Shown here: one piece after another, positions 1 to 11,339 of the stretch
Numbering within the stretch: the first letter of the stretch is position 1
Layout of the letters: each line of letters begins with the position of its first letter
Assembly (NCBI GenBank): GCA_030762175.1
Contig: CM060838.1
Coordinates: 22,810,001-22,874,000, forward strand
From: Metallyticus violacea
Lineage: Eukaryota; Arthropoda; Insecta; Mantodea; Metallyticidae
Length of the DNA stretch: 64,000 nucleotides
Direction of reading: 5' to 3'
Translations under genes and position numbers: made by a program
Notes under the pieces: generated by a model
The model's database searches: none
Seen by the model: only the letters and a program-made list of their open reading frames with translations
What the model was told of the DNA's origin: nothing

Positions 1-429
1 AACGCATAATAGTACGATATTTAATAACTCTTACATCAGAACTCTGCACTATTAATGAAGGTGATAGTGGTTACCCCTTATGGAAATATCTTTTAACTTC
101 ATACCTGCATCCTGAAACAAGAACGCAAAATGGTTATGATGCAGCATATGTCAGGACCCGCAATTGCATAGAAAGAACGAAAAAGGTGTTTCCCTGTTAT
201 CAGTCTGGGATTACGAATTAAATTACAAACATTATTGATAACGGCGGCAAATGCTGTTTGCATAACAAGAGAATACTTACCTTTATATGTTCATTAGAGA
301 AAGAAGAATGGATAATGGAATTCAGCACATATTCCTAATCAAGTAGAACACGAACCCACTGCAGTAGCTTATAGGAATACAATTGTACAAGAACAGTTGA
401 AAGCAAATATTACACAATCATTTTTTTTT
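1..429. other. No recognised feature
   Basis: AT-rich DNA with many stops in all frames; nothing identified. Confidence 0.5.
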
Positions 430-1035
430 TAATTTATTTCTGTATCAAATACATTAATCCTTGCATTTTCACTTCACGATTTTTTGACTTATAATATAAC
501 AAAATTTCAAATAAAGCTTCTTGCTTTAGTTTTTCAGTTTCTTTTTTCATTTCCAATCATTCCATTTCTCTTTTATATTTCTTTTTCATAGAAGGATGCC
601 CTTCTTTTTTGCTAACTCTACAATGTTGCTGCGACACACACTGGCCTGAAACACAATATCACCATAGAAAAGGTTGGTACTGTCCATATCATCCATGGTA
701 TATTTAGCCTGGAACATAAAATAAACAAATATAATATAGAAAAACATGTTGAACTTTGGTGTTGAATTTGGTGTAACCTTGTGTTATTTCCATTTTGTAT
801 TCATGAGCAATGGCCCTCCAGGGAATCTGTTGTTTACGCTTGATCCTATAAGAGAATATAGATTGTTAATAAAAGTTATTGACATAATAAACATTAATGT
901 GCTTATGTGAATTTATAGTATATATGACCATGTAATAAACATTAAATTTATGTAACATGTAACGTACTTTTCCCATTATTTTGATGACTTGAAAGTTGCA
1001 AGGATTATTTCCATCATAGTTTCACTTTCATCCTA
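430..1035 (-). other. Possible broken coding segments, unidentified
   Basis: The minus strand has three protein-like stretches with plausible acceptors before each: one at about 960-1030 (NPCNFQVIKIMGK), one at about 770-850 (KQQIPWRAIAHEYK), and one at about 430-705 starting after ttccag (MDDMDSTNLFYGDIVFQASV). The last is followed in another frame by a charged helix-like run ending near KMQGLMYLIQK. The pattern faintly recalls the Myb/SANT-like accessory protein of PIF/Harbinger transposons (tryptophan motif, then C-terminal coiled coil). Stops and frame changes are present. It may equally be exons of an unknown gene. Confidence 0.25.
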
Positions 1036-1384
1036 TATAACAAAAACAAACACATTATCCAAATTAATTTTCTAGTTTATTTCAATAATAGCAGAGTGCT
1101 TGTAATGTAATTTAATACAGTGAAAGCATAAATAAAAATGCTATAAAATAATTAACAACAAGAATAGAAAACAAATGCAATAGCTAATATTATATGACAC
1201 AGAGGCATGCCTATATTCAAATGTCAATGAGCAGGGGAGTAATACTAATTAGTTAATGCAATACTTACTATGCATAGTGTTCAGCATCACAATCATATTT
1301 ATTGTGGCAAGGCTCTATCTGATCTTCTATCAGTGACAAAACATTGGCCACCGCCAGTTTTATAACTTTCCAAACGTTCTTCAC

Positions 1385-1660
1385 CACCACGGGTGGACGA
1401 GGTCGTTAAGGCGCTGACTCGTCAGCGGCAGGTCTGGGGTTCGATTCCCGCCAGGACCGTCCTCCCTGACTGAGGTTTTTTCCAGGTTTTCCTCAGTCCT
1501 CATAAATGGCAAATGCCGGAAAGGTACCCTAAACTTAGGTCTTCCTTTTAAAAAAAAAAAATCCTTTTCCAATATATTATTTCATCTCATGCATCATCAG
1601 TGTACATCGCCTGTGATGCCTCAGTAGTAAAAACGGGCGTTAAACACTATTTAAAAAAAA
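1385..1660 (+). mobile_element. tRNA-derived SINE, family A, full length
   Basis: The 5' head resembles a tRNA (GGTGGACGAGGT, then a B box GGTTCGATTCCC). The body carries the family landmarks: a T-run then CCAGGTTTTCCTCAGTC, CAAATGCCGG, CCTAAACTTAGG, GCCTCAGTAGTAAAAACGGG, CGTTAAACACTATT and an A-rich tail. The flanks repeat nearly: AACGTTCTT before (1373-1381) and AACGTTCAT after (1659-1667), a likely target-site duplication. Confidence 0.85.
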
Positions 1661-1664
1661 CGTT

Positions 1665-2817
1665 CATCGCTTTTTTTTTCTGCACTTTTTGTATTTGTAT
1701 AATATTGCCGCTGTTGTTTTGATACATTTAAAACTGTAACCAAGTATAACGTTGTCTATCAGTGGTTGTATATTTCATTTAATTAATAGTATACTATTAA
1801 TTTTGTGTTTAATCTCACTAATAATAATTATAATTATAAAAATGTGATTTCTTTTTGTGATACTTATAGATTGCAAGAATTTTAATTTTGTTTCACTAAT
1901 AACACACATTAATGCCATAACTTATTCCATTTAATGAATTAGTAAGGCCTATAATTTGTAAATTATATTCTTTTTTAAAGTTATTCTACTAGGTGAGAAA
2001 TTCACTTAGTTTACGCAGCTCTTACATGAAGGACTTTTAATTTACCTCCATTTCATTTAGTAAGATCATATATTCTACCAATGAAATATAACAATATTTT
2101 CAATTCCAACTAATCCCATATCTCTGTAAATTTTTCGTAATCTTTCAATAGTCTGAAAGTGCATTTTTTTTCCTTCAGTGTCGCCGACTCAGATTTCCCA
2201 CAAATACGTGATCAAGAATTGATTAATCGCTACAACCAACAATCATACCACAAAATAGTAAAATAAAAATAATTGGAAGTTCACTGCCTTAATTTCATAA
2301 TGAAATAAATTTAATTAAATGCGGTATTAATAGTTTCATTGAATATGTTTGAATTGCTATTCTTTAGAAATACAAATATGCAACTAGAATAAAGTTATAG
2401 TTAATAAGAATTTGCGTTACAAACTATTGAATTATTTTGTAAATAATTAAGTTATGTAATGAGCCTTTAAGGGAAATGTTTAACATCTGTGTAAATTGAA
2501 GTAACACAAAGACTTCTCAAAAAGTTGTCGCGGTTAATCACATATCACAGCCACAGCGGAATTTATGAAAATGCACGCTTATAACAATGTAAGAAAAAAA
2601 ACGAAGTACATGCAATTACTATTATTAAGTCTCAATTTTGTTTACCTCAGTTGGCATTAGTGAATAGACCGAGTTTTATTAATCATCTATTTCAGACTCA
2701 CGACTAATTTACTAGGATGGTAATCATAAATGTAAGTTTAAAGATCTTATACAATTATTAATAATTAATAAGAAAAATGTAAGAGTATATTAATTTTATT
2801 CGTGACATAGTACAATA
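1665..2817. other. AT-rich DNA, nothing recognised
   Basis: Very AT-rich with dense stops in all frames. No repeat family, gene or strong hairpin seen. Confidence 0.5.
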
Positions 2818-2829
2818 AATATCATCGTC

Positions 2830-3124
2830 GGTCCTGGTGGTGTAGTGGTTACCATACTAGCCTCCTACACCCAAGATCGCGGGTTCGAACCCGGCCAGGA
2901 CCGATGGGTTTTTTCGGGGCGTAAAAATCCTAAGTATGGCTTCCTTCGGAAGGGAAGTAATGCAGTGGGTCCCGTGTTGTACATTTACGGCACGAAAAAG
3001 AACCTCAAGCCTGAATGAGAGGCCTCTGAGCAAAATTTGTCGGCCGTTTCACGTCCTGAGTTGAATGGGACGCTGATGACCTGAGATGTTAAAGAGCGTC
3101 CTTAAATAAATCAATCAAAAAAAA
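2830..3124 (+). mobile_element. tRNA-derived SINE, family B, full length
   Basis: The head folds as a tRNA: 7-bp acceptor stem (GGTCCTG at 2830-2836 with CAGGACC at 2896-2902) and a perfect T arm (CGGGTTCGAACCCG). GCCTCCTA at the anticodon position resembles tRNA-Arg(CCT). The body has TTTTTTCGGGGCGTAAAAAT, CTTCCTTCGGAAGGGAAGTA, TTTACGGCACGAAAAAGAAC, CCTCTGAGCAAAATTT, GGACGCTGATGACCTGAG, then AAATAAATCAATC and poly-A. AATATCATCGTCG before and AATATCATCGCCG after form a 13-bp target-site duplication with one mismatch. The position in a SINE, not a free tRNA gene, follows from the tail and the other copies. Confidence 0.9.
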
Positions 3125-3129
3125 AATAT

Positions 3130-4035
3130 CATCGCCGTTCTGAGCCTCCTACATAAATTTTCTAACTACAAATTCATCAGAAATCTTGGAACATAGTATT
3201 ACTTACGATAACATAATTTAGAAATTTATTTCTCATACATTCGATCTTAAAAATTTCATTTCGGTAACTTCACTACGCATTTTAAGTTCTCAATGCATTT
3301 CGCTAACATATTATTAGGTTTTGATACAACACAATGACGTTTTAATCTCAGTTATCTCCAAATGCTTTTAATGTAGCTATTAATTGCGTCATATTTTTGC
3401 ATGTTATTTTCTAAATTCTCACTTAGTATAAAAAAAACTACATGTTGTATCCAAGAATATTTTTATTCTTCTGCTTAGTTTAGTCTTATTACCAATATTT
3501 GCACAAGTAATGTAGAATAAAGCTGTTTAATTTATAGCATTTATCTCAAGATTCACTTTGTCCATGTTTTGTTTGCAGACTGGATTGTCTGCAAACAAAA
3601 ATGTGCTGATATTTTGGCTCTTATTAATATGTATTTGCGCTTCTGGTGTTACTCAGTTTTCACTCTTGAATTACTGTGAATATCAAAGAACAGGAAAGAA
3701 CTACCTACATCCTTGTTTTAAACACATTTACTTTAATGAAGGCCTTGCTTTCAATGTCTATTCTTGTCTATTATCACTATCATAAATTTTATGATCCAAA
3801 AATAATATATTTAATGGGAAATAAACTATTAATTTTTCAAATAATTATTTGATAGTAAATATTACATCTATGCAGGATCATCGTTTTCTTCCTGTAAAAT
3901 ATCTTCTACAATTTGTTGCAGTTTATTTTCAAGGAATAAATAATATGCAGAGTTTGATAGTGAAATGCACTATATAGTTCAAAATTTTTCTCGGCCGCAT
4001 TTCTCATTAACCATTAACAATTCTAGAAACTTCCA
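3130..4035. other. AT-rich DNA with one perfect hairpin
   Basis: No gene recognised. The only structure seen is the hairpin at 3567-3600. Confidence 0.5.
3567..3600. repeat. Perfect 14-bp inverted repeat
   Basis: TTTTGTTTGCAGAC, a 6-base loop, then GTCTGCAAACAAAA. Both arms are exact. No flanking duplication or known element was recognised. Confidence 0.8.
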
Positions 4036-4047
4036 CGTAAAAGTATA

Positions 4048-4326
4048 CGCCACGGGTGGCCGAGGTCATCAAGGCACGGACTCGTGAGCGGGAGGTTTGG
4101 GGTTCGATTCCCATCAGGACCGTTCCTCCCGACTGGGTTTTTTTTTCCCCAGGTTTTCCTCAGTCATCATAACTGGCAAATACCGGGGAGGTGCCCTAAA
4201 CTTAGGCCTGGAACGTTTCCTTCCTTAAAAATAACCTTTACCAATTCTTCATTTCATGTATCAACAGTGTCCATCGCCTATGGTGCCTCAGTAGTAAAAG
4301 CGGGCGTTAAACACTACTAAAAAAAC
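4048..4326 (+). mobile_element. tRNA-derived SINE, family A, full length with TSD
   Basis: It starts CGCCACGGGTGGCCGAGGTC (tRNA-Ser/Leu-like D arm) with B box GGTTCGATTCCC, and has the full family A body ending GCGGGCGTTAAACACTACT and an A-run. Target-site duplication: CGTAAAAGTATA at 4036-4047 and CGTAGAAGTATA at 4327-4338, one mismatch in 12. Confidence 0.92.
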
Positions 4327-4339
4327 CGTAGAAGTATAT

Positions 4340-7300
4340 AATTAAAAATACGTATTATTTTCGTTTCATACTAAAACATTTAATACGTTATTTATGTTAT
4401 CTATATCAGATATTTTTCTATTTATAAGTTCCTTTATAACGCCACTAGATCAAACATAGTTAAGCAATAAATTCATTTACAATTATATCAGAATGATAAT
4501 AGGTTATCTTCATCAATAAAGTTTAATTACAATAAGTGATCAAACCTGGTATGATATTAATATTTACTTTATCACCTTTTAGAGCATATTTTAAAATATG
4601 GAAACCATATACTTTTGCTCCTGTTAGGTCAGCTACTATGTTTATTGTTAAACATAATCACTTAATTAAATATAATGAACGGTTCTATTTTATTTTTGTT
4701 TTATTCGTTTGGACACTACCACTTTATAATATTTGTATTAAATATGGTTCTCAGTTTCAGAAATATTTAACCAATTTAAATGCAAGCTTCCTTCCTTTTT
4801 ATTGCTGCTTCTTTAAGATCTTCATTCCAGATATTTTAGAGTTTTGTTTTCCTTTCCCCTGTAATCGGAGTACTTCATTAGCTACGTCTGTCCTGCTGAT
4901 CTTCTCCTTAACTCTCAAGAGTAATTACTTTTTACATAGATGGATTACCTTCTACCCGGAGGACCAGACGATAATCTCTTCAGAGTTTCTGGTAGGCTTT
5001 CACGGCTACTCAAACGGTCACGAAGCACATAAAGTCTTTACTGTAATGCAACCAAGCAGCCGATCACTTACCACCCATTGCCCAGTCCTTGGAACGGCTA
5101 CAGAAGTTAGATTTTGAGAATTGGTCTTTAAAAACATATTAATTTACATAAGCTTCTGTAGTTCCCTAGTGATAAATTTATTGCCAGGAAGATTGCATTA
5201 TTTGGAGTCATTCCTTGTATATTGTGTATTTAAAATATACCTTTGGCTGTTCATTATAATTATATTCTTATAACCCACTATATACTTAAAATTTATTTAT
5301 ATTTTGAGTGTTATTAGGTATTTGGAGTTCGTGTTAAGGCAGAAACTATCTGACATTTGCCATTCTAATTATAATCTAATTAATTAGTCAGTTTGGCCTG
5401 CACTGATAATCGAACCTTATGAATACGAGATCAGACCCATGAGCAGCTTAGCTTAATAATCTGCAATGTTGCTGTTAATCCTAAGATCTGTAGGTTTTTT
5501 ATTGCTTCAAGAAGAATTTACGCCACACAAAAAGCTTTGTATATCCTCTGTTACTGCTCTAAGCTATAAGTTATTAATAAACAATCCTGTTTCCGTTTTT
5601 TAATGTTACTCACAAATTTGGTAGGACACAATTCCCGACCATCACTGTTACAAAAAAAGAAACTTATTTATCAGCTGTTACCATTACTAATGTTTTAAGA
5701 AATACTATACAATACTTCCACAGTGCAACATACCTACTATAGCATGCTATTTCTTATTCTACTGCTTTTAAATCAACAATTGCTATTTAAATGACTTACT
5801 CCTCTTAGGGATATAAAAGTCAATTAGGGCATACAAATAACTTAGAATAGGTCCGGATGGTAACAAAGTTTGGGTATGGCGTTCAGCCTCTTACAATTGG
5901 GTAAATACTCGTATTAAGTTAATAAGGATAAAATGGTCAAAAACAATTTGGTATCACCAATTGTATAATTTAAAAACTATAAATTTGTCTGTAAATGAAA
6001 TGGATTTGCAGATAAGTTCTTGACGAAATAAGCTTTATTGCCATGCACAGAAACTTTTAATTAAAAATGTTCATTTTCTTAGATATTGGATACAAAATAA
6101 ACTACCACCAGGAGCTTAAATTCATTAAAATTATGGAATTAATACCAATTCAGAATTATCTCACTGCATGTAATGCACATTTTGTATCCCACAGCAACCT
6201 TGCAGTACCCAGGAAGAATTAAATGCAGAATTATGCATAAGGGCAAAACTGATGTAATCTTTTCAGTATTAAAATACTAAAAATATTAGTTAAGAAGATT
6301 AAAAGCCCAATCTGCCATACCAAATTCACTGATTTAATTATTCACTATCTCTAATTTACATCATACAAATATAATAAGTTTATTGTATCACATTTGAGAA
6401 ACATGATACAGTACACCAACTACAAAAAAAAAAAAAAAAACATAATTTTTTAAAATAAATGTGAACATTTTATGCCTGAAATTATGTAATTTTTTTTGTA
6501 ATTAAATTAAAAAAATAATTATCTATTTAGAGGTTTCATAGTATTATTGCAGTGTTGTAGTCATATATACAAAATCTCAATTTTCTAACATCAATAGTTC
6601 CTGAGAAAATGGGTCATTTATACCAAAAATTGTAAATTTCTAAAAATGTATTTAAAATATAGAACCACTTTGATTGTAAAATAAAACATGGAGGCAGCTA
6701 AGACTGTGCTATACTAAACACTGAAACAAAGATGGAGACAGCTATGACTGTAGTACCAAGTTCTGTAGCTCAAAATAGTAAAAAGTTATCAAAACCCAGC
6801 TTGCTTACTCAAAAGGTTTCCAAAGTTATCAATGAATTTGGGAAAGGAGATAAATAACCCCTTTGAAAATGCCAGGTGCAATAGTGCATTTCAAAGTTTA
6901 TTTAAATATTTAAAATAAGCCTACTTGCATAAAAATATATATAAAATAATCAGAAATTTTGAAAAATTAATATGACATCAATAACAAAACATGTCATATT
7001 TTGAACAAAATCACTGTTTAATCTCCACTTAAATAGCTTGTATATCCTTTGCATTGAGATTTATGTAGTTATATACCTATATTTTAAAGTTAATTTACTG
7101 TATAATTTCCTGCAGGGCTCAGGATAGGTTTCAATGAATCCCCAGATATACAAACTAAAATACCTAAAATTATGAACCATAACAGCACTTAAGCTGAAAA
7201 CTAATAGGGTAGACCTTTTTCTGACTCCAGTCTTTTCTTGTAAAATATAAATAATAATATTAAAAGAAAATATTGTAATAAAATAATTTTATATTAAAAG

Positions 7301-8454
7301 AAAAGATATACTAGAAATTAGGATAAAAGAGATCAGTTGTATGCCATAAATATAAAAGAACAAATAATAACATACAAATAAGAAAGAACATGTTACAAGA
7401 ATGCCTTATATTAAATTGTTGCAACTAGCTTATAATTACAAGCAATATATTAATAGACCTAGGAAAAGATAGCTAGATTAACAATTATTACAATAATCTT
7501 CTAAGTTTTGAAGATCAAATCCAAGAAAAATGAAATATAAACTAATAGTGTTTTGAATAAACTGTTTAGGCATTTGATAATTATTAATTGGAAATTCTTT
7601 GTTAACAGGATAGTTTAACATTTTAATTCTCAAAAATACATGGATATGCATGTTTTCAAATATGTACAGAAAAAATATGTACCGGTATATTGTTATAATA
7701 TAAATTATTATTGTTGTATAATAGATATTATTACTAATGAAAGCTAGCAAGAATAGAGAGCTTAAGCTTTCATGTGCTCTGGAGGAACAAATTCAAGTGT
7801 AAGTTACAAGAGATGTATAAATTAAGCAAGGATGTATAAGTAGGGCTCTAGATTAACACAGCTACAGTAATAGTAATGGTCATGGTAATAGTGGCAGCTG
7901 AAAATAGGGAAAAAGTATCTAATTAAAGAAATAAAATATATTAAATTATGTTAAAGTACAAATGAGTGATAAATTCTGCAGGAAAGAAAAGAAAAGATAT
8001 GTTATGAAAGTTGTAGAAAATAAAGAGGTGGCCAAATTATTAGACTAAACTGAATTTCAATCATAACTTTTAAAATATTTCAAATATTTCAACATTAATC
8101 AGAGAGAGATAAAGTTGTATGTAACAATGTATAATGGATAGGCAAGAGTGATTCAGGGACATTTTAAAATGATTTGTAAGATGTTTTGTAATGCATATAA
8201 CAGTATATAACAGCTGACAGTACAGTAAACTACAGTTTACTGTCAGCTGTTGCAAGATTCCATTTTTTTTTTCTGTATATTTAGTAAGTGTTTAACCATA
8301 GTTTCCAGAAAACTTTAAAGGTTTATCTTCAATAACTTTGGTTTTATTTTGTTATTAGACTTTTTCTACATCATATTCAAGCATTTAAACTTATATTTAT
8401 TTAGCGCAATACAAGAGAGCTCATGAAATTTAGCATTTAAGGAAATTTGAGGCT
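4340..8454. other. Long AT-rich stretch, nothing recognised
   Basis: A poly-A run at about 6424-6440 and a hairpin at 8209-8251 are the only marked structures. An open frame at 4536-5117 (+) has low-complexity, AT-driven composition and no recognisable motif. Confidence 0.5.
8209..8251. repeat. Hairpin with nested palindrome
   Basis: AACAGCTGACAGTA on the left pairs with TACTGTCAGCTGTT on the right. Inside lies a second pair, AGTAAACT and AGTTTACT. A 5-base insertion (CAGTA) breaks perfect continuity. Confidence 0.75.
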
Positions 8455-8895
8455 ATGGGGAGGAAATGTGACTATTCACCAAGAAAAGTTGATATTACAA
8501 GAACACTGAAGATGGATGGATGGTACACACAACAGGAAAATAACAAAGAGGTTCAAAATTTCATAAAAATGTATAAGTAGAATTAAAAAATGGTTGAAAA
8601 CAATAAGATATACTTGGCATAGCAAAGAGGCAAATATGGTCAAAAAAGTAAGTTGGACCCTAGAAATGTAAGAAAACTGATAGCAGAAGCATGTAAAAAC
8701 AGAAAATCTACTCGCAGAGGAATACTTATTGTATACAGGCATAGCAATATCAGCAAGAACATCAGGAGAACTCTGATGGTGGCTTGAAGACCCAGAAGAA
8801 AAGCAAAGCTTACTCCTTATATGGCAAGAAAGAGACCCAATTAGAATAAAGGGACTTGCAGATTGTTCTCCTGATGCCTGGAGAAAAGTATTTTG
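8455..8895 (+). pseudogene. Tc1-like transposase, N-terminal part, split
   Basis: Read across frames, it starts MGRKCDYSPRKVDITRTLK and continues with a helix-turn-helix style stretch (QQE.AKRFK), KSKLDPRNVRKLIAEACKNR, RRTLM, RPRRKAKLTPYMARKR and ends near WRKVF. This is the order of the paired-like DNA-binding region and start of the catalytic domain of Tc1 transposases (IS630/Tc1/mariner superfamily). Frameshifts and stops are frequent. The rest of the gene resumes at about 10765, beyond an inserted LINE. Confidence 0.75.
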
Positions 8896-8974
8896 AATCA
8901 CATTACAATAATAAATATCTTGTACTTCTTCAGACATACAGAATTTAATAACTTGAATAATGTCAAGTGCTTAT

Positions 8975-9338
8975 GGATATCCATAAGGGACCGTAGATAT
9001 CATTCTAGTAATGTGATAAATTGACCATAATATGAACTGGAAAGACCATATTGATTACATCTTACCTAGACTGCATATTTGCAATCATTAATTTATTTTA
9101 TAAATAAGAACATACTAAAAGAGTATATTATACTTACTTCAGTTTCTTAATGACTTATGGAATAATGCTCTGCTCAGTAAATGCTAAAAAAATATTTCTT
9201 ATACAAAAAACAGTAGTAAGAATAATGGCAGGAGAAAAACAATAAACTCATTGTAAACCACTGTTCAAAACATTTGAAAGTTTACCATTAGTGTGCAAAT
9301 ACATTTTATCTTCATAAACAATGTAATACAGTTTTTTT
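8975..9338 (+). pseudogene. Jockey-like LINE reverse transcriptase end, first half
   Basis: Across frames it reads DHNMNWKDHIDYILPRL, then NDLWNNALLSKC, NNGRRKTINS and VQIHFIFINNVIQ. These match the thumb and C-terminal region of jockey-clade RTs (the SWKEHI..I..KL, then YG..WG, then QKR..R.M segment). Many stops. It continues at 10136 after the inserted Penelope-like element. Confidence 0.7.
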
Positions 9339-10135
9339 CACACTAACTCCATTCACTTACATAAAATTTGGACATATGTTTTGGGAGTGATCCCTCCCAT
9401 CTTCAGCCTGTTGACAAACTGTTGTTATACGTGGCGGTTGGGTCTCTTGATGATCTTGTGGTGGCATCTGTTGGTTCTATTAGGAATTTGCTGAGTTCAT
9501 CCAATGGAGGGAAATTGAAATTCATCAAATTATCCTTATTTTTTGTAATGAAAATGTTTTCCCAAGTGGAAAGTTCTATTGCGTTATGAAGTTGTTTAAG
9601 TAGTTTTATCTCTGGTTTAATTTCATGATTTTTATTCCAAAAGTGCGCTGCTATTGCTGATTTATCAATTTGTTTTAAGTGAATATTTCTGAAGTGTTCT
9701 TTTTTCTGGATTCCCAAATTCCTCTTCGTTTTTCCAATGTATTTTTTATCGCACTCTGCACATTCTATTTCATAAATACTTGACTTTAGTTCTGTTGGCG
9801 TGTAGTCCTTTACTCTGCAACCTAATAAGTTCTTTATATTAAAATTGTTCTTTGGGGCTAACATAATTCCTTGTTCTTTGAATATCTTTTTGAACTTATA
9901 GTGGTAAATTGGGTGGTATGTGAAACTTTTGAATTTGTACCTTTCTTTTGCACTTTTAAGTGTGGAAACATCTCTTATTGTTTTTTGTTTTTTGGTTTTA
10001 TTGATGATTTTTATTATTTATTATTATTTATGATTTATATTTTATTATATATCATATATATGATTTATATTTTATTTTTATTTCAAGCACCACATTTTCA
10101 AACAACGAACATTTTATCTTACTTCTATTTGTAGT
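9339..10135 (-). mobile_element. Penelope-like element 3' end with GIY-YIG domain
   Basis: The minus strand from about 10010 reads KTIRDVSTLKSAKERYKFKS, then FTYHPIYHYKFKKIFKEQGI, MLAPKNN and on into an open frame ending at 9403. That frame holds a GIY-YIG nuclease: IYEIECAECDKKYIGKTKRN, then EHFRNI and AAHFWNKNHE. The first GIY glycine is Ser (SIY). GIY-YIG C-terminal to an RT is the mark of Penelope-like retroelements; the RT is absent here (5' truncated). The 3' end has a decayed hammerhead motif (9371-9406) and the family terminus ATGTAAGTG. The element splits a LINE. Confidence 0.85.
9371..9406 (-). ncRNA. Decayed hammerhead ribozyme of Penelope element
   Basis: Minus strand: CTGAAGA core, stem II TGGGAG...CTCCCA (6 exact pairs), then AAA in place of GAA, a palindromic stem III ACATATGT and C17. 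Core G12 appears changed to A, so it is probably inactive. Confidence 0.6.
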
Positions 10136-10660
10136 AGGCAACTTAGAAGCATATGAAAAAAAAAAACTCAGACATACACAGCAAAGAAAACAGACATAGG
10201 AGGGCTTATATAGACTGAGTAACATGTTGCAAGCTGTTTACTACATTGATACAATATTATTTAATTCACTTCCATCATCTTACACTAATAAAAATAAGTT
10301 CAGGTTAGCATTAAAAACATGCCTTATCACTCACACCTTCTATACAGTGCAGGATTTCATACAATCAAAAAATAAAGTGTACTAATGTTTCTCTATTGAA
10401 TTAATTCAGCTTTGTAAATATACTAAATGTAAATACCTCAAGGTACTGTTTTGTAAATATTTTAGATGTAAATCATTTAAGTAACCATTAATCCCTTTTA
10501 TTTCTAAAATCACATTTTAATGTAAATTATGCAAAAAATTACCATCTCTGATAAACTCTACACCAGAGTTAAATTTGTAAATTTTGACAAGAGGATGACA
10601 ATTTCATCAAATGTACACAATGTCTGAAATTTCTGATAAAATTTACAATGTAAACTTAGA
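10136..10660 (+). pseudogene. Jockey-like LINE C-terminus and 3' end, second half
   Basis: It reads NSDIHSKENRHRRAYID, then DTILFNSLPSSYTNKNKFRL and ALKTCLITHTFYTVQDFIQ, which is the conserved end of jockey-type ORF2 (NSDIH, IFN.LP, KF...LK..L..H.FY.V.EF). AT-rich 3' UTR-like DNA follows. Together with 8975-9338 it forms one LINE interrupted by the Penelope-like element. Confidence 0.75.
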
Positions 10661-10764
10661 CTAACTCTATATTAACTCTCTGATGTGATATTTGGGACTA
10701 GTCACTCTTAATTGATGACATAATATTAGCACAGCTGATTTCTTTTTCCAGGTGTGCTTGAATG

Positions 10765-11335
10765 ATGAAGTCAGAGAAGAAAAAAAGTCAATGTGTCTGG
10801 AGGACACCTGAAGAAGAGATTCATCCTCAGTGTGTGCAACTGTAAAGCACCCAACAAGTGTCAATGTGGATTGCTATGTCTGTCCATAGTACTGGAAGTT
10901 ATTGAATATTATTCAGGATACCATAAGGCAAAGTCAGAAATTACAAGTTCTTCATGCCTGACTTTTACCTCAGATAAGGAACTGGTTCAGAAAAAATCCA
11001 TTTTTCTTTATGCATGATGGTGCACTGTGTCAAAGTCGAAAATAATACTGTTCTTATATGAATTAGGTATTTCAATACTTTCATGGCCAGGAAATAGACC
11101 AGACATGAGCCAGATCAAGAATTTGTGGTCCATTATGAAAAGTAAAATCAAGAAATTCAACATTATAACTAAAGTACAACTTATTGGAGATATTTATAAA
11201 CATTTGGCACCATGATGATGACATTAAGAAAAAGTGCAAAACACTGGTTAAGGACATGACTAACAGAGTCAAAATGTTAAAGAAATGTATAACAACGTAT
11301 GGACCCAAGTTCTACTTCTCATGTATACATAAATT
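10765..11335 (+). pseudogene. Tc1-like transposase, C-terminal part
   Basis: Across frames: VCLNDEVREEKKS, VWRTPEEE, TVKHPTSVNVD, FFMHDGALC (around the second catalytic Asp), LGISILSWPGNRPDMSQIKN followed by LWSIMKSKIKKFN, and HHDDDIKKKCKTLVKDMTNR. The order fits the DDE domain of Tc1, with SPDMNP-like drifted to RPDMSQ. The reading continues from 8455-8895, so the original transposase gene was cut by the LINE. Stops and frameshifts throughout. Confidence 0.8.
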
Positions 11336-11339
11336 TTAG

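Noticed and set aside
1381..1572. Minus-strand frame of 63 codons
   Set aside because: It is the reverse reading of a SINE A copy.
2830..2902. A free tRNA gene
   Set aside because: The fold is good, but it is joined to the body and tail shared by five other copies and flanked by a target duplication, so it is the head of SINE B.
4536..5117. 193-codon plus-strand frame as a gene
   Set aside because: AT-driven composition rich in Phe, Ile, Leu and Tyr, no motif, no splice or promoter support.
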